Shown: positions 10,081 through 21,229 of the stretch, in pieces | Layout of the letters: every line of letters begins with the position of its first letter | How positions within the stretch are numbered: the stretch's first letter is position 1 | From: Metarhizium brunneum | Lineage: Eukaryota; Ascomycota; Sordariomycetes; Hypocreales; Clavicipitaceae | DNA length: 64,000 nucleotides | Direction of reading: 5' to 3' | Assembly: GCF_013426205.1 (NCBI RefSeq) | Contig: NC_089428.1 | Location: forward strand, 2,480,001 to 2,544,000 | Notes under the pieces: generated by a model | The model's input: the letters and a program-made list of their open reading frames with translations, nothing else | Database searches by the model: none | Told to the model about the DNA's origin: nothing | Program-made: the position numbers and the translations under genes

Positions 10081-11895
10081 ATGGCAGATGCCCTTCGACC
10101 AGACAACGAAACATACAAGTTTTATTATGAAGCAGGCTACCGGTTGTGGCATAGCCTTTGCTCAAGCTCAAACACATCTCCTTTCGATGCAACCAGCTTA
10201 GACATTGAAAATGCGTTTCCCCAGCATCCCTATTTTCCGCCACAGCTAGAGCTCGATCGCAATTCCTCTACCGTCCTATATGCGACGGGAACATCTACTT
10301 GGGAAACCAGCAATGGCAGTTGCAACCTACCCTCCTTGCAGATAGGACTTACCTTTGGAGTTACGATAGCCTGCCCAACCGCCATTTCTCTTCAATCGAG
10401 TCGCCTAATTGACAGCCCGAATCTCTTCGATGAGGAATCCAAGCATATGTTGGTTCTCACCCTCGCCTGGGCCTATGTACTATCTGCACGATGGACGGAG
10501 ATCATTCCCGGGGCATCAACTATGTCATACACCGAAAGCGTGGCTACGCGCGACAGCCGTGACAACGCCCGCAACGGCGACGGCGATTTAATCGTGGACC
10601 TTGGTGACATTACATATGAAGCAGCGCGGTGGTGGGCGGCCATTCTTGCTCCCGAAGAAGGCTGGGGCGCTTGCATTTTTCACAACGGCAGGGTCTTAAA
10701 GTCGCCGTGGTCTGTAAAACTGGAGTCTTGCAGGACGTTGGCTCTACGTTATAACGCCGTACCCTCGCCTCTGGAATGGCATTTTTCGGCATCTTTCTCC
10801 ACTGCAATGGCTTACATCCTTGACTACGCAATCTACCATGGACTTCAGAACCAAAGTCGAGCGGCATTTGCTGCCGCACTCCTGCTGCCGACACGCCACC
10901 GCATTTCGAAGCAGGTTCGCTGGCCCCGTATGCATCTTCCCCGCCTGCAACGGTCGAAACCTTCCGTGGAACAGTACCTTCCGCCATGGGGGAGCAACAA
11001 CTGTCAGTTGGATAGATTGCTCGCCCTTAGCTGCAATACTACAGGAGTAATCTCGCTCTTGTGCAGCACGTTTATTGAACCGGACATCCCGTGCAATGTC
11101 TGTGGCGCTTGGATTCAAGGCGCTTTTGCAATTCTTGACACACAAGTCGCCAAAGAGCCGCATATTCTGGCGCAAATGCTTATGTGCCGAGCTCCCAACT
11201 TGAATTTTCTGTGGTTAGGGGGCATACTTATGAACGTCCAGCACTACATCATGAAATGGGCTCGCCCTGTTGCGTTTCAGATTGATCTACATTCTGCGGC
11301 CTGGACAAACAGCTATGTTTCTTTCATCCAGAAACCTGTGTCGCGCACTGCTTCAAATGCGACAACGGTGCAGCGGTCGGACGAGGCTCGATTAATGTAC
11401 CTATCGCAGGCTGACCATCACAGCAATCCCCCTCTCGTCCCGTTCACGCCATTTGGCTCCATTGCCCTTAAAGACTGCATTCTCGAGGTGCAAATGCACG
11501 TCTCCTGCCCCGGCTATCACGGCTTAAGATATGCCGGTTGGGCATGGAACTGTAGGAACAACACTAAGATTGCCCAAGACCCAATTGAAAGCTCTTTTAC
11601 AACCAGCTCGAAGGTAGATGATGCTGTTGCTGGCCATACTACCATTCACTATGACAACCTTGACCGTGACAAGGACTGTTCAGAGTCTATGACGCGAAAC
11701 ATGTTTAAGTGGCTTCGCGAAGCGGACGGGTTTCCCGTCGCCGAACGAGCTATCAGAGAGCATGAATGGATTAACGGGGGGTGGAGCTCGGAGGAAGAAA
11801 GTGCCGCACCAGAGGGTGATGGAAAATCGACCACAAACCGACAGATTGGACCATGGATATGCCGGGGCATAACGACAAGATGTAACACAATTTGA
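10081..11895 (+). CDS. conserved fungal protein of unknown function (604 residues)
   Basis: A single uninterrupted frame of 604 residues begins MADALRPDNETYKFYYEAG. Near residues 375-415 it has FLWLGGILMNVQ and PVAFQIDLHSAAWT followed by SFIQ, matching a widespread Fusarium/Metarhizium-type family often mislabelled in databases as an immunoglobulin heavy chain variable region; I treat that name as an annotation artefact. A CNVC motif and scattered hydrophobic patches are present but no catalytic signature. An upstream ATG at 9977 is out of frame and would form an overlapping uORF. Likely a soluble protein; role unknown. Confidence 0.65.
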   Translation: MADALRPDNETYKFYYEAGYRLWHSLCSSSNTSPFDATSLDIENAFPQHPYFPPQLELDRNSSTVLYATGTSTWETSNGSCNLPSLQIGLTFGVTIACPTAISLQSSRLIDSPNLFDEESKHMLVLTLAWAYVLSARWTEIIPGASTMSYTESVATRDSRDNARNGDGDLIVDLGDITYEAARWWAAILAPEEGWGACIFHNGRVLKSPWSVKLESCRTLALRYNAVPSPLEWHFSASFSTAMAYILDYAIYHGLQNQSRAAFAAALLLPTRHRISKQVRWPRMHLPRLQRSKPSVEQYLPPWGSNNCQLDRLLALSCNTTGVISLLCSTFIEPDIPCNVCGAWIQGAFAILDTQVAKEPHILAQMLMCRAPNLNFLWLGGILMNVQHYIMKWARPVAFQIDLHSAAWTNSYVSFIQKPVSRTASNATTVQRSDEARLMYLSQADHHSNPPLVPFTPFGSIALKDCILEVQMHVSCPGYHGLRYAGWAWNCRNNTKIAQDPIESSFTTSSKVDDAVAGHTTIHYDNLDRDKDCSESMTRNMFKWLREADGFPVAERAIREHEWINGGWSSEEESAAPEGDGKSTTNRQIGPWICRGITTRCNTI

Positions 11896-12587
11896 ACATG
11901 TTGTAGCCAGAGTGCATGACATCCACCACTAGCTTCTTTTAGGTCTTTGCCTAGGGCTCAAATTTGCTCATATAAGGAATTGACAAAGAGTGGCGAGCAA
12001 CAACTGGCTAACTCCTTGAAGGAGCGATGGGCACAAAAGGTAAATCCTTCTCTCTACCTATAAATGCGTTATCAGCTAACCACCTACATGTGACGGTACA
12101 AGGGCACGAGCAAGGTCAAGTGCGACTTGGATAAAGCGATTGTTCACAAGGAAAGTAAGAGCTTCCCAAGGAAGTTCAGACTCGAGCTATGTAAGTCCTG
12201 ATGTGGGGCCGTTCCCTTACACTACAATGTGATTACCGGGAACTGAGAGAATGTATTACTTCGAATGGGATGTTCTGCAAGGAAGAGAGATAGTTTGGCG
12301 CAAAACGGTCGAGGAACGAAGAGCATTAGAAAGACAAAAAATAAAACTCAATGCTCAAATGTCCAACTAGTTTCTCTGAGATAGCTAATTTGAATAGGGT
12401 TTCTGTTTTAGGGAAGTTGAAAGTTATAGCTCGGATATCGATTAGCTTAGTTGTGTCATTGTACTTAGATCACCCTTGACGGCTAAGTATGCTATCAGAA
12501 AGTCCGATTCGAATTATCAGAATCTTGCGTCGAGATCAAACCCATTCCACCTGTGGACTGTAGCGTAAACCATACATCAATGAGAGC
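11896..12587. other. possible decayed small gene, unresolved
   Basis: Three short coding-like segments lie between about 11965 and 12370: a Lys/Glu-rich piece ending at a GTAAAT donor (about 12041), a middle piece after an acceptor near 12102 up to a GTAAGT donor at 12191, and a final piece from ATG 12251 to a stop at 12370 (MYYFEWDVLQGREIVW..). Splice sites look good but I could not join all three in one phase, so this may be a broken gene. The rest of the gap shows nothing. Confidence 0.3.
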
Positions 12588-13620
12588 TTAGCATGATTCC
12601 TTACGCTCATCGAATTCAGCGTCCACAGACTCGTTCACTTTCTTCCGACGTACCGCTCGTAAATTCCAGAGGCACCGAGCGGCGACGGCACACATCATTA
12701 CCACCAGAAGACTTGCAATCACGACAGGCGGAATCCACATTCGATCACTGCGTTGGAGAAAATGCTGCGCGACGGCGATACTGGCGCAGAGGTACGCCAG
12801 CAAGAAAGCCATTGCAAGGTCCTATAGGCAGAGTCAGAACTGGAAATATGCTCTAGTTATTGGAGTTCAACTTACTTGGAAGACAAGGAGGGAAAACACT
12901 CCATACCCGAGAATTGCCCAGACGAAAAAGAGACCAAAGCCCTCGATAGTGTCGTTGTAGCCGATTCCAGCTGTTACGGCAATTGCCCAGTTCCAAAGGA
13001 TGGCAATAAAATTCCAGGCAAGAGGGCCGCAGATAACTGAAATGCGAGTGAAGTGTGAAAGCTTGCTATGCTTAAAGTAAAGCACAGAGAGGTTGACGAA
13101 ATTGAGAATCAAGATACACTCGGCCCAGCCAAAGGCAGAGCGTACAAACAAGACCAGAAAAACAACGTGAAGTAAATTGTTGATGCTGAAATGATTGCTG
13201 ATTGTGATGTAGCTGATGTCGTTAGAGGCCGCGAAAATATTGGCCAGCATGTGCACAAAGAGCGCGGCATGCATTCCTACCCTAATAGGTGATTTAGCTG
13301 CGGATCAGTCTGTTTGATGCTCGATACTAACCAGTAGGCAATGACCATGTTTGGATCAATGGTCAGGCCCGTCTCATACTGAAAATTCTGGTCCCAAATG
13401 CGCGCCCCGATGGTGGGACCATCTCGGGGTGCGCGGACCGTGTAGTAAATAGAGACACCGGCAGAGACCCCCCAAGTAAGCGCATCGATAACATGAGCGA
13501 GATCGAATCTTCGGTCAAGGTCCACTCTGGACACTTCGTTGACTATGTATGAAGATCAGTACAAGCTATGTGAGGGGGGACAGCAGCCTGACGCTTACGA
13601 GAGGCCGGCTGCTTTTTCAT
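12588..13620 (-). CDS. DUF1774-family integral membrane protein
   Basis: Four exons (13620-13599, 13542-13332, 13281-12876, 12821-12588) join in phase to 290 residues. Splice sites are GTAAGC, GTTAGT and GTAAGT donors with AG acceptors. It has about seven hydrophobic segments, and the motifs SIYYTVRAPRDG, NNLLHVVFLVLFVRS, ILNFVNLSVLYFKHS and SGPLAWNF-like CGPLAWNFIAILWNWAI are those of fungal DUF1774 membrane proteins, whose biochemical role is not known. The C-terminus is basic then acidic and cytosolic-looking. Confidence 0.85.
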
Positions 13621-14007
13621 GATGGCGTCTAGGCAGAACTGAATGCTAAGGTTTCTTTGATTTGATGAATATGTCTTAAGTGGCAAGAGGAACTTGGGAA
13701 GACAGGAAGTTGTCTGAGGTGTAGAAGAGGAAGCCGGGACTTATATAAGCCCAGGTCATAAACCCCGGCTTTCCTCATTCATCCTCGGTTTATCCTATGT
13801 AGCTCGTCCAACGTGATTTTAGTCTGCGCAGATACCGCCCGGGACTTTGTTGGCGCCTAGGTGCATACGACCTTATCCTCTTTCAGAGCAGCAAGGCATG
13901 TTTATGCCACAAATCGCGCAGGTCACATTACTGCATTTGGACACTGAATTGGATTGGTTGTTACACCCTCTGGGGCGCTCTTAAACTGTCTAACTTATGG
14001 TACCACT
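13621..14007. other. intergenic region
   Basis: Upstream region of the DUF1774 gene (minus strand) and downstream of the next minus-strand gene. No gene or repeat is seen. Confidence 0.4.
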
Positions 14008-14482
14008 CTAATAGGTACTATCTACATTCAGTGTATTATCTGATTCAGTTTCCCCAAGCCCGGCCGAATCTCCGTGCTGGAGATTTTGACGGTTTCGCAC
14101 TTTGACAGTACGTCGAGACATACTCAGAGGCTTCTAGGTACAACAGTAAGTTTAGTCTCCCCCGTACGCAATCACGTAGTCACTTGACACTCACCAGGTG
14201 CTTCAAAGCAAGAAGTTCGGCAGACAGCTTTTGTATCTGCTTCTCAGCATTTTGTTTCTCGAGACTCCTGACGTAATGCAAATGCTGAATTTCAGTCTGC
14301 AATCTGCAATTCTCTCTTGTCAAATTAAACAGCCGTGTTTCATACTGCGTTATGGAGCGTAAATGCATGATCTCTGAGCCCAGCGCATTGCGCTCTTGTA
14401 GGGATGTGAGTGGTGCTTTGACACCATGACTCTGAGCTTCTGAATGATCCATCGTAGAATGAGGTGAGGTGTGACTTTGCAT
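14008..14482 (-). CDS. small coiled-coil protein (137 residues)
   Basis: Exons 14482-14195 and 14133-14008 join in phase 0 across a GTGAGT...CCTAG intron. Residues 30-95 form a long coiled coil (NLTRENCRLQTEIQHLH, EKQNAEKQIQKLSAELLALK), followed by a basic, polar tail. No DNA-binding basic region precedes the coil. It resembles in size and layout the coiled-coil genes of the duplicated cassette further right, suggesting a family theme in this region, although I see no direct sequence match. Confidence 0.6.
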
Positions 14483-15039
14483 TGTATGGCTTCCCTATTC
14501 ACAAGGCATTACATACTGTATTTATATTTATGGAACCGGCGTTATCTTTGATCGGCCGATGGGCCCCGTCGGCTTCAGTTTCCGGACGGCCCCATATCGG
14601 GGCAAAGAGAAGGTGATGCCCCGGCTTTTTTTTTTTGTGATGAACCCCGAAGCCCCGCTATTTTCGCCGGATACAACACCCGCCCAGTATTGTGATTCCT
14701 ACGGACGGCATGAAGCTAGGCGCCCATAATCCACGAAAGGGTGGAGACAAGGGTGAAATTTTTCCAAATAGGTTACTCTGGTGAACATGGGTTGGGGGGT
14801 AACACGGCACGGCAAGTGCTGTTGGGAAACTTTGCTGCTGGGGTGCTTGATTTTAAAGTGGAGACAAACTGTGATAGAGTTGCCTAGCTGTTACCTACCT
14901 AGGTACTTGCTCCTCGTTTATGCACCCGGCGGCTGGCTGAAGGACTCCCCAACTCGAGTGCTTCGATCACATCACATTAATAACGACGCATGCAAATGCA
15001 TTACAAACTCAAGTGGCAATCTATTAATCATTCTATAGC
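14483..15039. other. intergenic region
   Basis: No gene seen. A run of nine T lies at about 14628-14637. Confidence 0.4.
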
Positions 15040-16419
15040 TTACAAGGCCCAGGACCAGGGTGTGGCGTCGCGAAGGTTGTTAAACACCTTTCCAGTTCGA
15101 GCCAGAGCGCCAAGTTGCCATTTCTGACCAACTGCAGGCGGACCAATCGAGCTCCGGAACGACTCGGCTCTCAGCGCATCCGGCTCCGTCAAGTTCAACG
15201 CAACGAGGTTGCTAAGGCGCCGGAGCCTGTTTAGCGGAAGATCTACGCTATGAGAGGCGAATGTCATTCTGGACTGTCGATAACAAGACTCGAATGTATC
15301 ATGTACTGAGAAAATGCGACCGTCAAATTCTGTCCAGGTTATTCCATCCATATTATCTCGTCTTTCTGCCAGCCAGGCGTCAAGCAGTGCGTGGTGCGAT
15401 GGCCGAATGAAGGACCGATACAGGGCCCCATAATCAAGCAGGAAGGACTGGGAGTCTCTGAGTGATCGCGTAACCGGCCCTCCGCGTTTGGCCCGATGGA
15501 AAGTAAACCCTCGATGTCTGTATTTCTTCACATCAAGGTGGGCGTTCCTGTATTTCTGGCCCGGCCATGGTCTCCACATAGATGAGTGTTTGTCCTTACA
15601 CTGGGTGTAGTACATGTGGCCCGCGCACCATCCACTGATGAAGCACTGGACATGGCTGGCGTAAAAGCCTTTGATAAAGCTCATGCAGCTGTTGATGCCT
15701 GAATAAGAACATCCGATAATTAGTTCGACGCCCTGAGACCCTGAGCTGGTTTGTATGTATCCTTGAAGAACATTGAGTGCTTCTCTCGCGCTGCTTGTGT
15801 CCTGACTAGGCGGAAAAGCTGACTCTTCTGAAGCAACGCCCAAGGTCGGCTTTTCCAGATCAGATAACTGGCAGGCGTCCGAATTGAGCCTGTTGCCGCA
15901 GTTCATCTCCTTGTATGCCTTGAATCTGCCGTAGAGCGCTGTTCCGAGCAAATTTTCCGCTGCAGCTGGTTCAAGGGATTCTGCCCTTGAGTTGAGACAC
16001 TCGAGATCCGCACTTGAGATGGAGGCCGTTCCAAGTGGGCGAAGCGATCTTGCCACTTCAGCTGCATCAAGCTGCCACGAGACCCCGCAAATTTCCAACA
16101 CATTGACCATGTCTAAAACTGATTCCTTGTATCCGGGAACGAAGAAAGTCCATACGGAGTCTTCACTTGTTGACGACGGGAGAAAGAACCCCAAAGCGCG
16201 CGGACCGGTGATAACACAGCCCGAATCAAACATGGCGGACAATAATGTCAATGGGTACCGGAACGTTCGCGACAAATACCCAACGGGATCAGCTCGCGAC
16301 TCGTAGCACTGTTTGAGTATCGAGCTGTAGGTAAAGGCTTTTCTCAAGACACAGGCATCTCCTATATCGAGATTTTTCATGACGTTTTGAAGGGCTGTAG
16401 ATTTTTCTGCGAAAGACAT
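15040..16419 (-). CDS. expanded-family fungal protein with degenerate nucleotidyltransferase-like N-terminus
   Basis: A single 459-residue frame starts MSFAEKSTALQNVMKNL. Residues 60-100 read SGCVITGPRALGFFLP ... DSVWTFFVPGYKESV. Many filamentous fungi have an expanded family with the pattern SGSRALEFFxPGS..SDWDFYVP at this place, reminiscent of a nucleotidyltransferase GS...DxD site. Here the DxD aspartates are replaced (VWTF), so catalysis is unlikely. The C-terminal half is Arg/Tyr rich with no motif. The nucleotidyltransferase reading is inference from the motif pattern only. Confidence 0.55.
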   Translation of the reverse strand: MSFAEKSTALQNVMKNLDIGDACVLRKAFTYSSILKQCYESRADPVGYLSRTFRYPLTLLSAMFDSGCVITGPRALGFFLPSSTSEDSVWTFFVPGYKESVLDMVNVLEICGVSWQLDAAEVARSLRPLGTASISSADLECLNSRAESLEPAAAENLLGTALYGRFKAYKEMNCGNRLNSDACQLSDLEKPTLGVASEESAFPPSQDTSSAREALNVLQGYIQTSSGSQGVELIIGCSYSGINSCMSFIKGFYASHVQCFISGWCAGHMYYTQCKDKHSSMWRPWPGQKYRNAHLDVKKYRHRGFTFHRAKRGGPVTRSLRDSQSFLLDYGALYRSFIRPSHHALLDAWLAERRDNMDGITWTEFDGRIFSVHDTFESCYRQSRMTFASHSVDLPLNRLRRLSNLVALNLTEPDALRAESFRSSIGPPAVGQKWQLGALARTGKVFNNLRDATPWSWAL

Positions 16420-18136
16420 CTTGAGGGAAGGTGGAAAAAGAGTTTGGCAGTGTTCTAGATGTGTGGGGTTGGTACAGAAGATGGTCGAGATGCTGAAAAA
16501 AAAAATAGCCCTCTCACTCGAGCCTTAGCACCTTTAAATAGTTACATGCTCTGATATGTCTAATAAAAAGAGCAGGTTTATCATTCGACTTGATCTCACG
16601 TTTGTACGTGTTTCGCAGCTGAATGCCTTGATGCCTCTCTTGCTCAACAGTCTGGTACTAAATCTAGTTCTGGTCATACTAGGCTGGGCCATCTCAAAGC
16701 GCTAGCTGAGGGCGCGAGAGCACCACTATCTTTAGTCACAGCGGCTGTCTTCAACCGACCACATTTCTTATTCCTCATAATTCGGCAAACAGCATTGAGT
16801 AGTTAGTTTTTGAGCGCTTAGCACACCTGCAGGCTTCCGGCATTGGAAGATTGCTAATATTTCGGTCTCGCAATGGCTGTGAGAAGACCCTGCTTAGATT
16901 AGTAAAATTGCAATTTCGTAATAAGATACAAATTCTCTCTAAGAAATTAGGAATTGCATGGAGAGGCAATTTGATCTCGTCCTGGCGGTGAGCGTGGGCG
17001 CAACTCGACGCCGGTTGACCGTTATGGGTGGAACAGCGGACATGCACGGTAATCCTAGGTGTAATGGGGCGCTACGCTTTCGGGGGCTTATCCCCTAAGT
17101 TTTCACATGGGCTTTAAACAATTAGGGAAGTTGCTGGTATGATCCAGGAGGTGGTGCCGGTAGCCTCGCTTGCAAGGTTACCACCACTCAAAGGGTGCTG
17201 GTAGCTTGCTTCAGAATGCTACTGGTATCAGCGAGTTATCGGTAACATTCATCGGTCGGCTGCCAGTAGTAGTGGTTTGCTAACTAAAAGTTACTAATAA
17301 CACGGCTCTTGAAAGCCATCGGGTGCTGGTAAACGATACGGAATGAGTACCTGGTACTAGAAGATGTGGCCAGCGTTACTGGCAGCACCAATTTTCTCAA
17401 ACGCGTTGGCGACTGGCAGCTGGCTTCACCAATGAGCCGCGAGTCGGCGGCCGGTTACAAGGATATTGGGGTTTGCGCAGATGCAGGCAAATTGATATGT
17501 CATTATTGTTTCTATAACACTAGCTGAGAATGGTCTGATGTGTACCTAGTAAATAGACTAGCCAGACGACAAGATGCCCTGCAGTAGCCATACGGCGACC
17601 GAGAACTAGGCTTAGGGTGTGATCTTCTGTGAGTCCGCCCCCGCCTTCCCCGGCGACTCTTGGTTCGAAAGTCGTCACTTTGGCGTGAAGACCGACGGTT
17701 GCGAGATGATTCAATCCGGTCTAGTCCATTTTGTGGCTTTAGTAAATGTAATATTGACGAGACTTACTGGTTACCCTACAGTTTGGTGACGGCATAAGCG
17801 CACGCAAAGGCAACTGAAAGCTTGACGAGAGTCATGATTGCAATGTATCCTGGGTGGCATCTATGTTGCCGTTGTACGATGGGACATTGTGCCTCTTTAT
17901 AGAGTAACTCTATTTAATCGAAGAGAGCTTGCGGCAATCTAGGCAACCTTTCCACATTGTGTTGGACCAGTGTTGGCAACTGGCAGATCTAGGCGCTTTC
18001 AGCCCACCACAGTTTTTCTCGGTTGTCATTGCCACCATGTCGTGCGTATACCCCAATCCGAGCTGCATAAAAAGCGCCGCAGCCCTTTGCTTGTGTTTCA
18101 AGCGGCGCATCTTAAAATTAACTTTCACTCCTCACA
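16420..18136. other. 1.7 kb without a supported gene
   Basis: Only short, featureless frames occur. The segment 17,130-17,440 is unusually rich in CTGGTA/TACCAG words (see findings). The region just before 18,137 may hold the promoter of the next gene. Confidence 0.4.
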
Positions 18137-19009
18137 ATGCCCGTTGCGTTGCCCACTTTTCGCCAGCTCCTTGCTCAGCTCGGGTATGGTGACCTCGGTC
18201 ACCCCCAGACAACGATCTTCGTCCATGACATACTGGTCTTTTTGAATGCCATAAATCCTATGAAATTCACTTATTGTCCATCTTACGATGCTACGCTTGA
18301 GGTTTATCATGGGCTTGCACGGCATTTTTTAGACCTACTCGGACGCGGCGATATTTATTGGCCAGGAACTGGAGACGCTGGCCTTGTGTATGCCGCCAAT
18401 CTCCAGAAGTAAGCTCTTTATTGTATCTCATTAATTACGACTCTAGTTAACACGTCAGGTAGAATCCAGACACTTGTTGGGTATCTTTTTTTTCGCCTTG
18501 CTGAGGAAATTCGGCGCTGGAGGCGGACGCCTTCTTGCCGAAGTCGCGATGTTAGAGACGGCTTCAGTCTCGAAAGACTCTTGACAAACAACAATGCTAA
18601 TAGCATAATCCAACAAGATATCATTACTGACTATATGACAAATACCTGCCACATTGGCAGTTTCCAGTTCAAATATAGCCTAGGAGAAGACTTCAATGGG
18701 TACATGAGCTATAAAACGTGGGAGCCTCCACATAAGTTTAAAGTCACGTCGCTCTCAGAGCTCATGAGCGAACTACCTGGAGCGGGTGACGCATCTGGTG
18801 TAAGAATTTCATTCACTGGACCTGGTTTTTGTATTAGGGGAGTTACTGTTGATGAGAGTGACTTTAAGAGACTAAAGGTTGAGCTGAACGACCAAGTCTG
18901 CCGACTCTTGATCAACCGCAAAACAGTTTGGGATAACTTCAATGTACATGTCCAGATAATGATTCTTAGAGAGGTTCGACCTACGAGTCACTGGATCTTC
19001 TCGGAATAG
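18137..19009 (+). CDS. two-exon orphan protein (272 residues)
   Basis: Exons 18137-18408 and 18463-19009 join in phase (GTAAGC donor, GGTAG acceptor, TTAAC branch). The product begins MPVALPTFRQLLAQLGYGDL and ends SHWIFSE. The second exon is Arg-rich at first (FFRLAEEIRRWRRTP) and then acidic. No domain is recognised. Its last codons are the left edge of the duplicated block: the final 18 bases recur, with one mismatch, at 24,805-24,822. Confidence 0.6.
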
Positions 19010-19545
19010 ATGAAAAATGCCGAACGCCGAGCTATACGGACATTATTTAGGCTGCCCTTCGCTTAGTAGTCAGTGTCACCATTTTGTGATTGTGACGGCC
19101 CGTGCAGCCTGCCAGCCAGGGTAAATCGCACAGGTTGGGCGGAAGGTGGGACGTGAATCTGGCCATGGAGGAAAGACGTGGGGGAGTCAACTCCACATAC
19201 TGAAGCACCTGAAGCATGAACGGTAGGGTTGGCGTCTGCCATTGTGAGGCTTACTAGCGTAGGCCTCATTGTCATAGTGCGGACCGTACCGTCGGTAACC
19301 AACTAAAAGCGATAGTCACACCCACGCCAGTCGTCGTCTTCATTTGGCCAACAGGCTTCCTTCACAAAAAACAGGCCACATGTGCACATCTCCTGAAAGC
19401 CCCAGTTTTTATTATTCAAGTGCCATATACATCCCGTGCCCTAGTGTTGAACTATTGCAGAATCGACAATTTGCTTTCGTAATGTCTCCAATAAGAAGGC
19501 GAAGTTCTCTTCACGAATCCCCCTGTCCCACCTCCGCCACCCGAA

Positions 19546-20136
19546 TTAGCGCCTCTTGTTTGGTGATTGCGGATAGTCTTCCGCCTTCCGTTTCTGACCC
19601 CGACTCCCATTGTGGCAGTGCATACCATTCAGAAGCATCGGCGATGGTCGGCTGTTCTGGCTGACTGGTGGAGGCAGCAGCAACGGGGAAGGGGTTGATA
19701 GGTCTCGCTGCGGCTCTTGCGTGCTCACAGCTGCGGCAGCGAACCTGTTGAGCGGGCTGGCTACCGGGACAGGGGAGTGCACTAGTCGTGGATGAGGGTC
19801 AAGGTACAGGGTAATTCCGTGGCACTCATCCCCCTGGAGGTACAAGTCCGTGTGGATAGACAAGAACGGGCCTGGGCATGTTGACGGCACGGTATGAGGA
19901 AAGAAAGTCAAAGAGACTCTAGGAATATTGCTGCTGTCAACGATCTGTGGCTCCACATCGTCTGTTCGTCCGGGTGATGGTGTTGGGAACCACAGACTAA
20001 TTCCGCCATCTTCATCAGTCACTGATTCCAGCGTCGCGATGCCACGGTGCAGTTGGTCTTTGCACTCCAGAACCACATAGACTCCAGGCCGTCCACGGTT
20101 GTTGGCGTCGACAACCTTGCAGGTAATTGGTGCCAT
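19546..20136 (-). CDS. transthyretin-like domain protein, copy A
   Basis: A 196-residue single-exon protein starting MAPITCKVVDANNRGRPG. Residues 1-110 follow the transthyretin / 5-hydroxyisourate hydrolase pattern: CKVVD...GRPGVYVVLECKD, then VTDEDGGISLWFP, then RVSLTFFP..., and a late beta-strand GITLYLDP. The C-terminal YRGS catalytic signature of true HIU hydrolases is absent, so enzymatic action in urate breakdown is doubtful. The tail is Pro/Ser rich and ends with a basic QKRKAE...NKRR nuclear-type signal. Copy B is the partner at 25,476-25,961. Confidence 0.7.
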   Translation of the reverse strand: MAPITCKVVDANNRGRPGVYVVLECKDQLHRGIATLESVTDEDGGISLWFPTPSPGRTDDVEPQIVDSSNIPRVSLTFFPHTVPSTCPGPFLSIHTDLYLQGDECHGITLYLDPHPRLVHSPVPVASPLNRFAAAAVSTQEPQRDLSTPSPLLLPPPVSQNSRPSPMLLNGMHCHNGSRGQKRKAEDYPQSPNKRR

Positions 20137-20578
20137 ATTGTCGTTTATGGTAGTTTCTGTTGATTATGATTCTTTGCACTGATATATATATATCGCCTCA
20201 ACGAACTTCGGCGGCTAACGATCTTCAAGATCTACGAAGTATCTTTACTTTAAATCTGTCATTTTGGCCTTCATCAAGTGCGGGACGAAATTTAGGACCT
20301 GATCTGATCGTCCCACGCTCGTCCGCCTTCTCGATTTACCAGCTTGGAAGGCCCCGGGCCGTCTCCACTCTTTTACGGCTTACCGCCGTGATGTCGGCCG
20401 GTTCTCTTGCGCCAATGTTGCATCCTTCACTCGAGATTTTGGGGGGGTGGGCGGCGGGTTGGGGATATGGACAGTGCTGGTTTCTCGGGCGTGCACTTGC
20501 ATGCCCAGTCGCATTCGGCACCTGGGCGCTTGCGCGTGTCCGGGATCAATATGATAAGGACAACGTCGTGTATTTATT

Positions 20579-21037
20579 TTAAACTGGAGAAATAATCATC
20601 CCTAGACTGTCTAAAATTGCGGAGGAGACCGACCCCCGGCGCCTCTCATCTCGCTTTGCACGGCGTCTTCCGCTGCAGTTGCGTCCCAGGTGGCCTCCAC
20701 CACAGTCTCTCGATAACCCTTGAACGCAGAGCAAATGGTGTTTGATAACGTGGGCTAGTCCATCATCCTGCTTTTTTATGTATTGCCTATAGGCAGAAAG
20801 TTGTTGTCGTAGCGCGGTATTCTGGCTGTCTGCCTCATGAAGAGATCTACACAGGCCGGCGTTTTGTTTCTGAAGCTGAGATACTTGTCGTCTCAGTGCA
20901 TTGGCAGTGTCTTGGCTCTTGGCAAATTGGCCAGGTAAGACCAGACGACGATTGGCAATGGGGTGGTGTATGCCTCTTTCGCTCAAGTCGCCTTGCTCGA
21001 GCAGGGGTGGGAGCTTTTTGGACGTGTAGTTAGCCAT
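20579..21037 (-). pseudogene. coiled-coil protein X, copy A, frameshifted
   Basis: From ATG 21037 (MANYTSKKLPPL) the frame matches copy B through a coiled coil (ALRRQVSQLQKQNAGLCRSL, ALRQQLSAYRQYIKKQDDGL). At about 20735-20741 copy A has one extra base relative to copy B, after which the reading leaves the conserved frame and runs to 20579. In the other frame the conserved C-terminus continues to a stop at 20611-20613. The open product is 152 residues with an aberrant Arg-rich end. It is either a pseudogene or a copy with a new tail. Confidence 0.6.
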
Positions 21038-21229
21038 GGTGAATCGGCGGCGATTCGTTTGCACTTGGATGGCCACGTATGCAGGGAAGATGGACATTGA
21101 AGTAGTATGACGGCTTGAATCAATTTCTCACACAAAAACTAAAATCGTACACGGATTACCTTCCAACGTTCATGCAGCCTCTGTCACTTGCCCCGCTCAA
21201 CCCCCACCCGTGTGGCCGTTGGTTGCGCA

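Noticed and set aside
17655..17675. GGTTCGAAAGTC, possible tRNA B box
   Set aside because: The last positions do not fit and no A box precedes it.
19546..20136. Active 5-hydroxyisourate hydrolase
   Set aside because: The transthyretin-like core is present but the C-terminal YRGS signature is not, so enzyme activity is not claimed.
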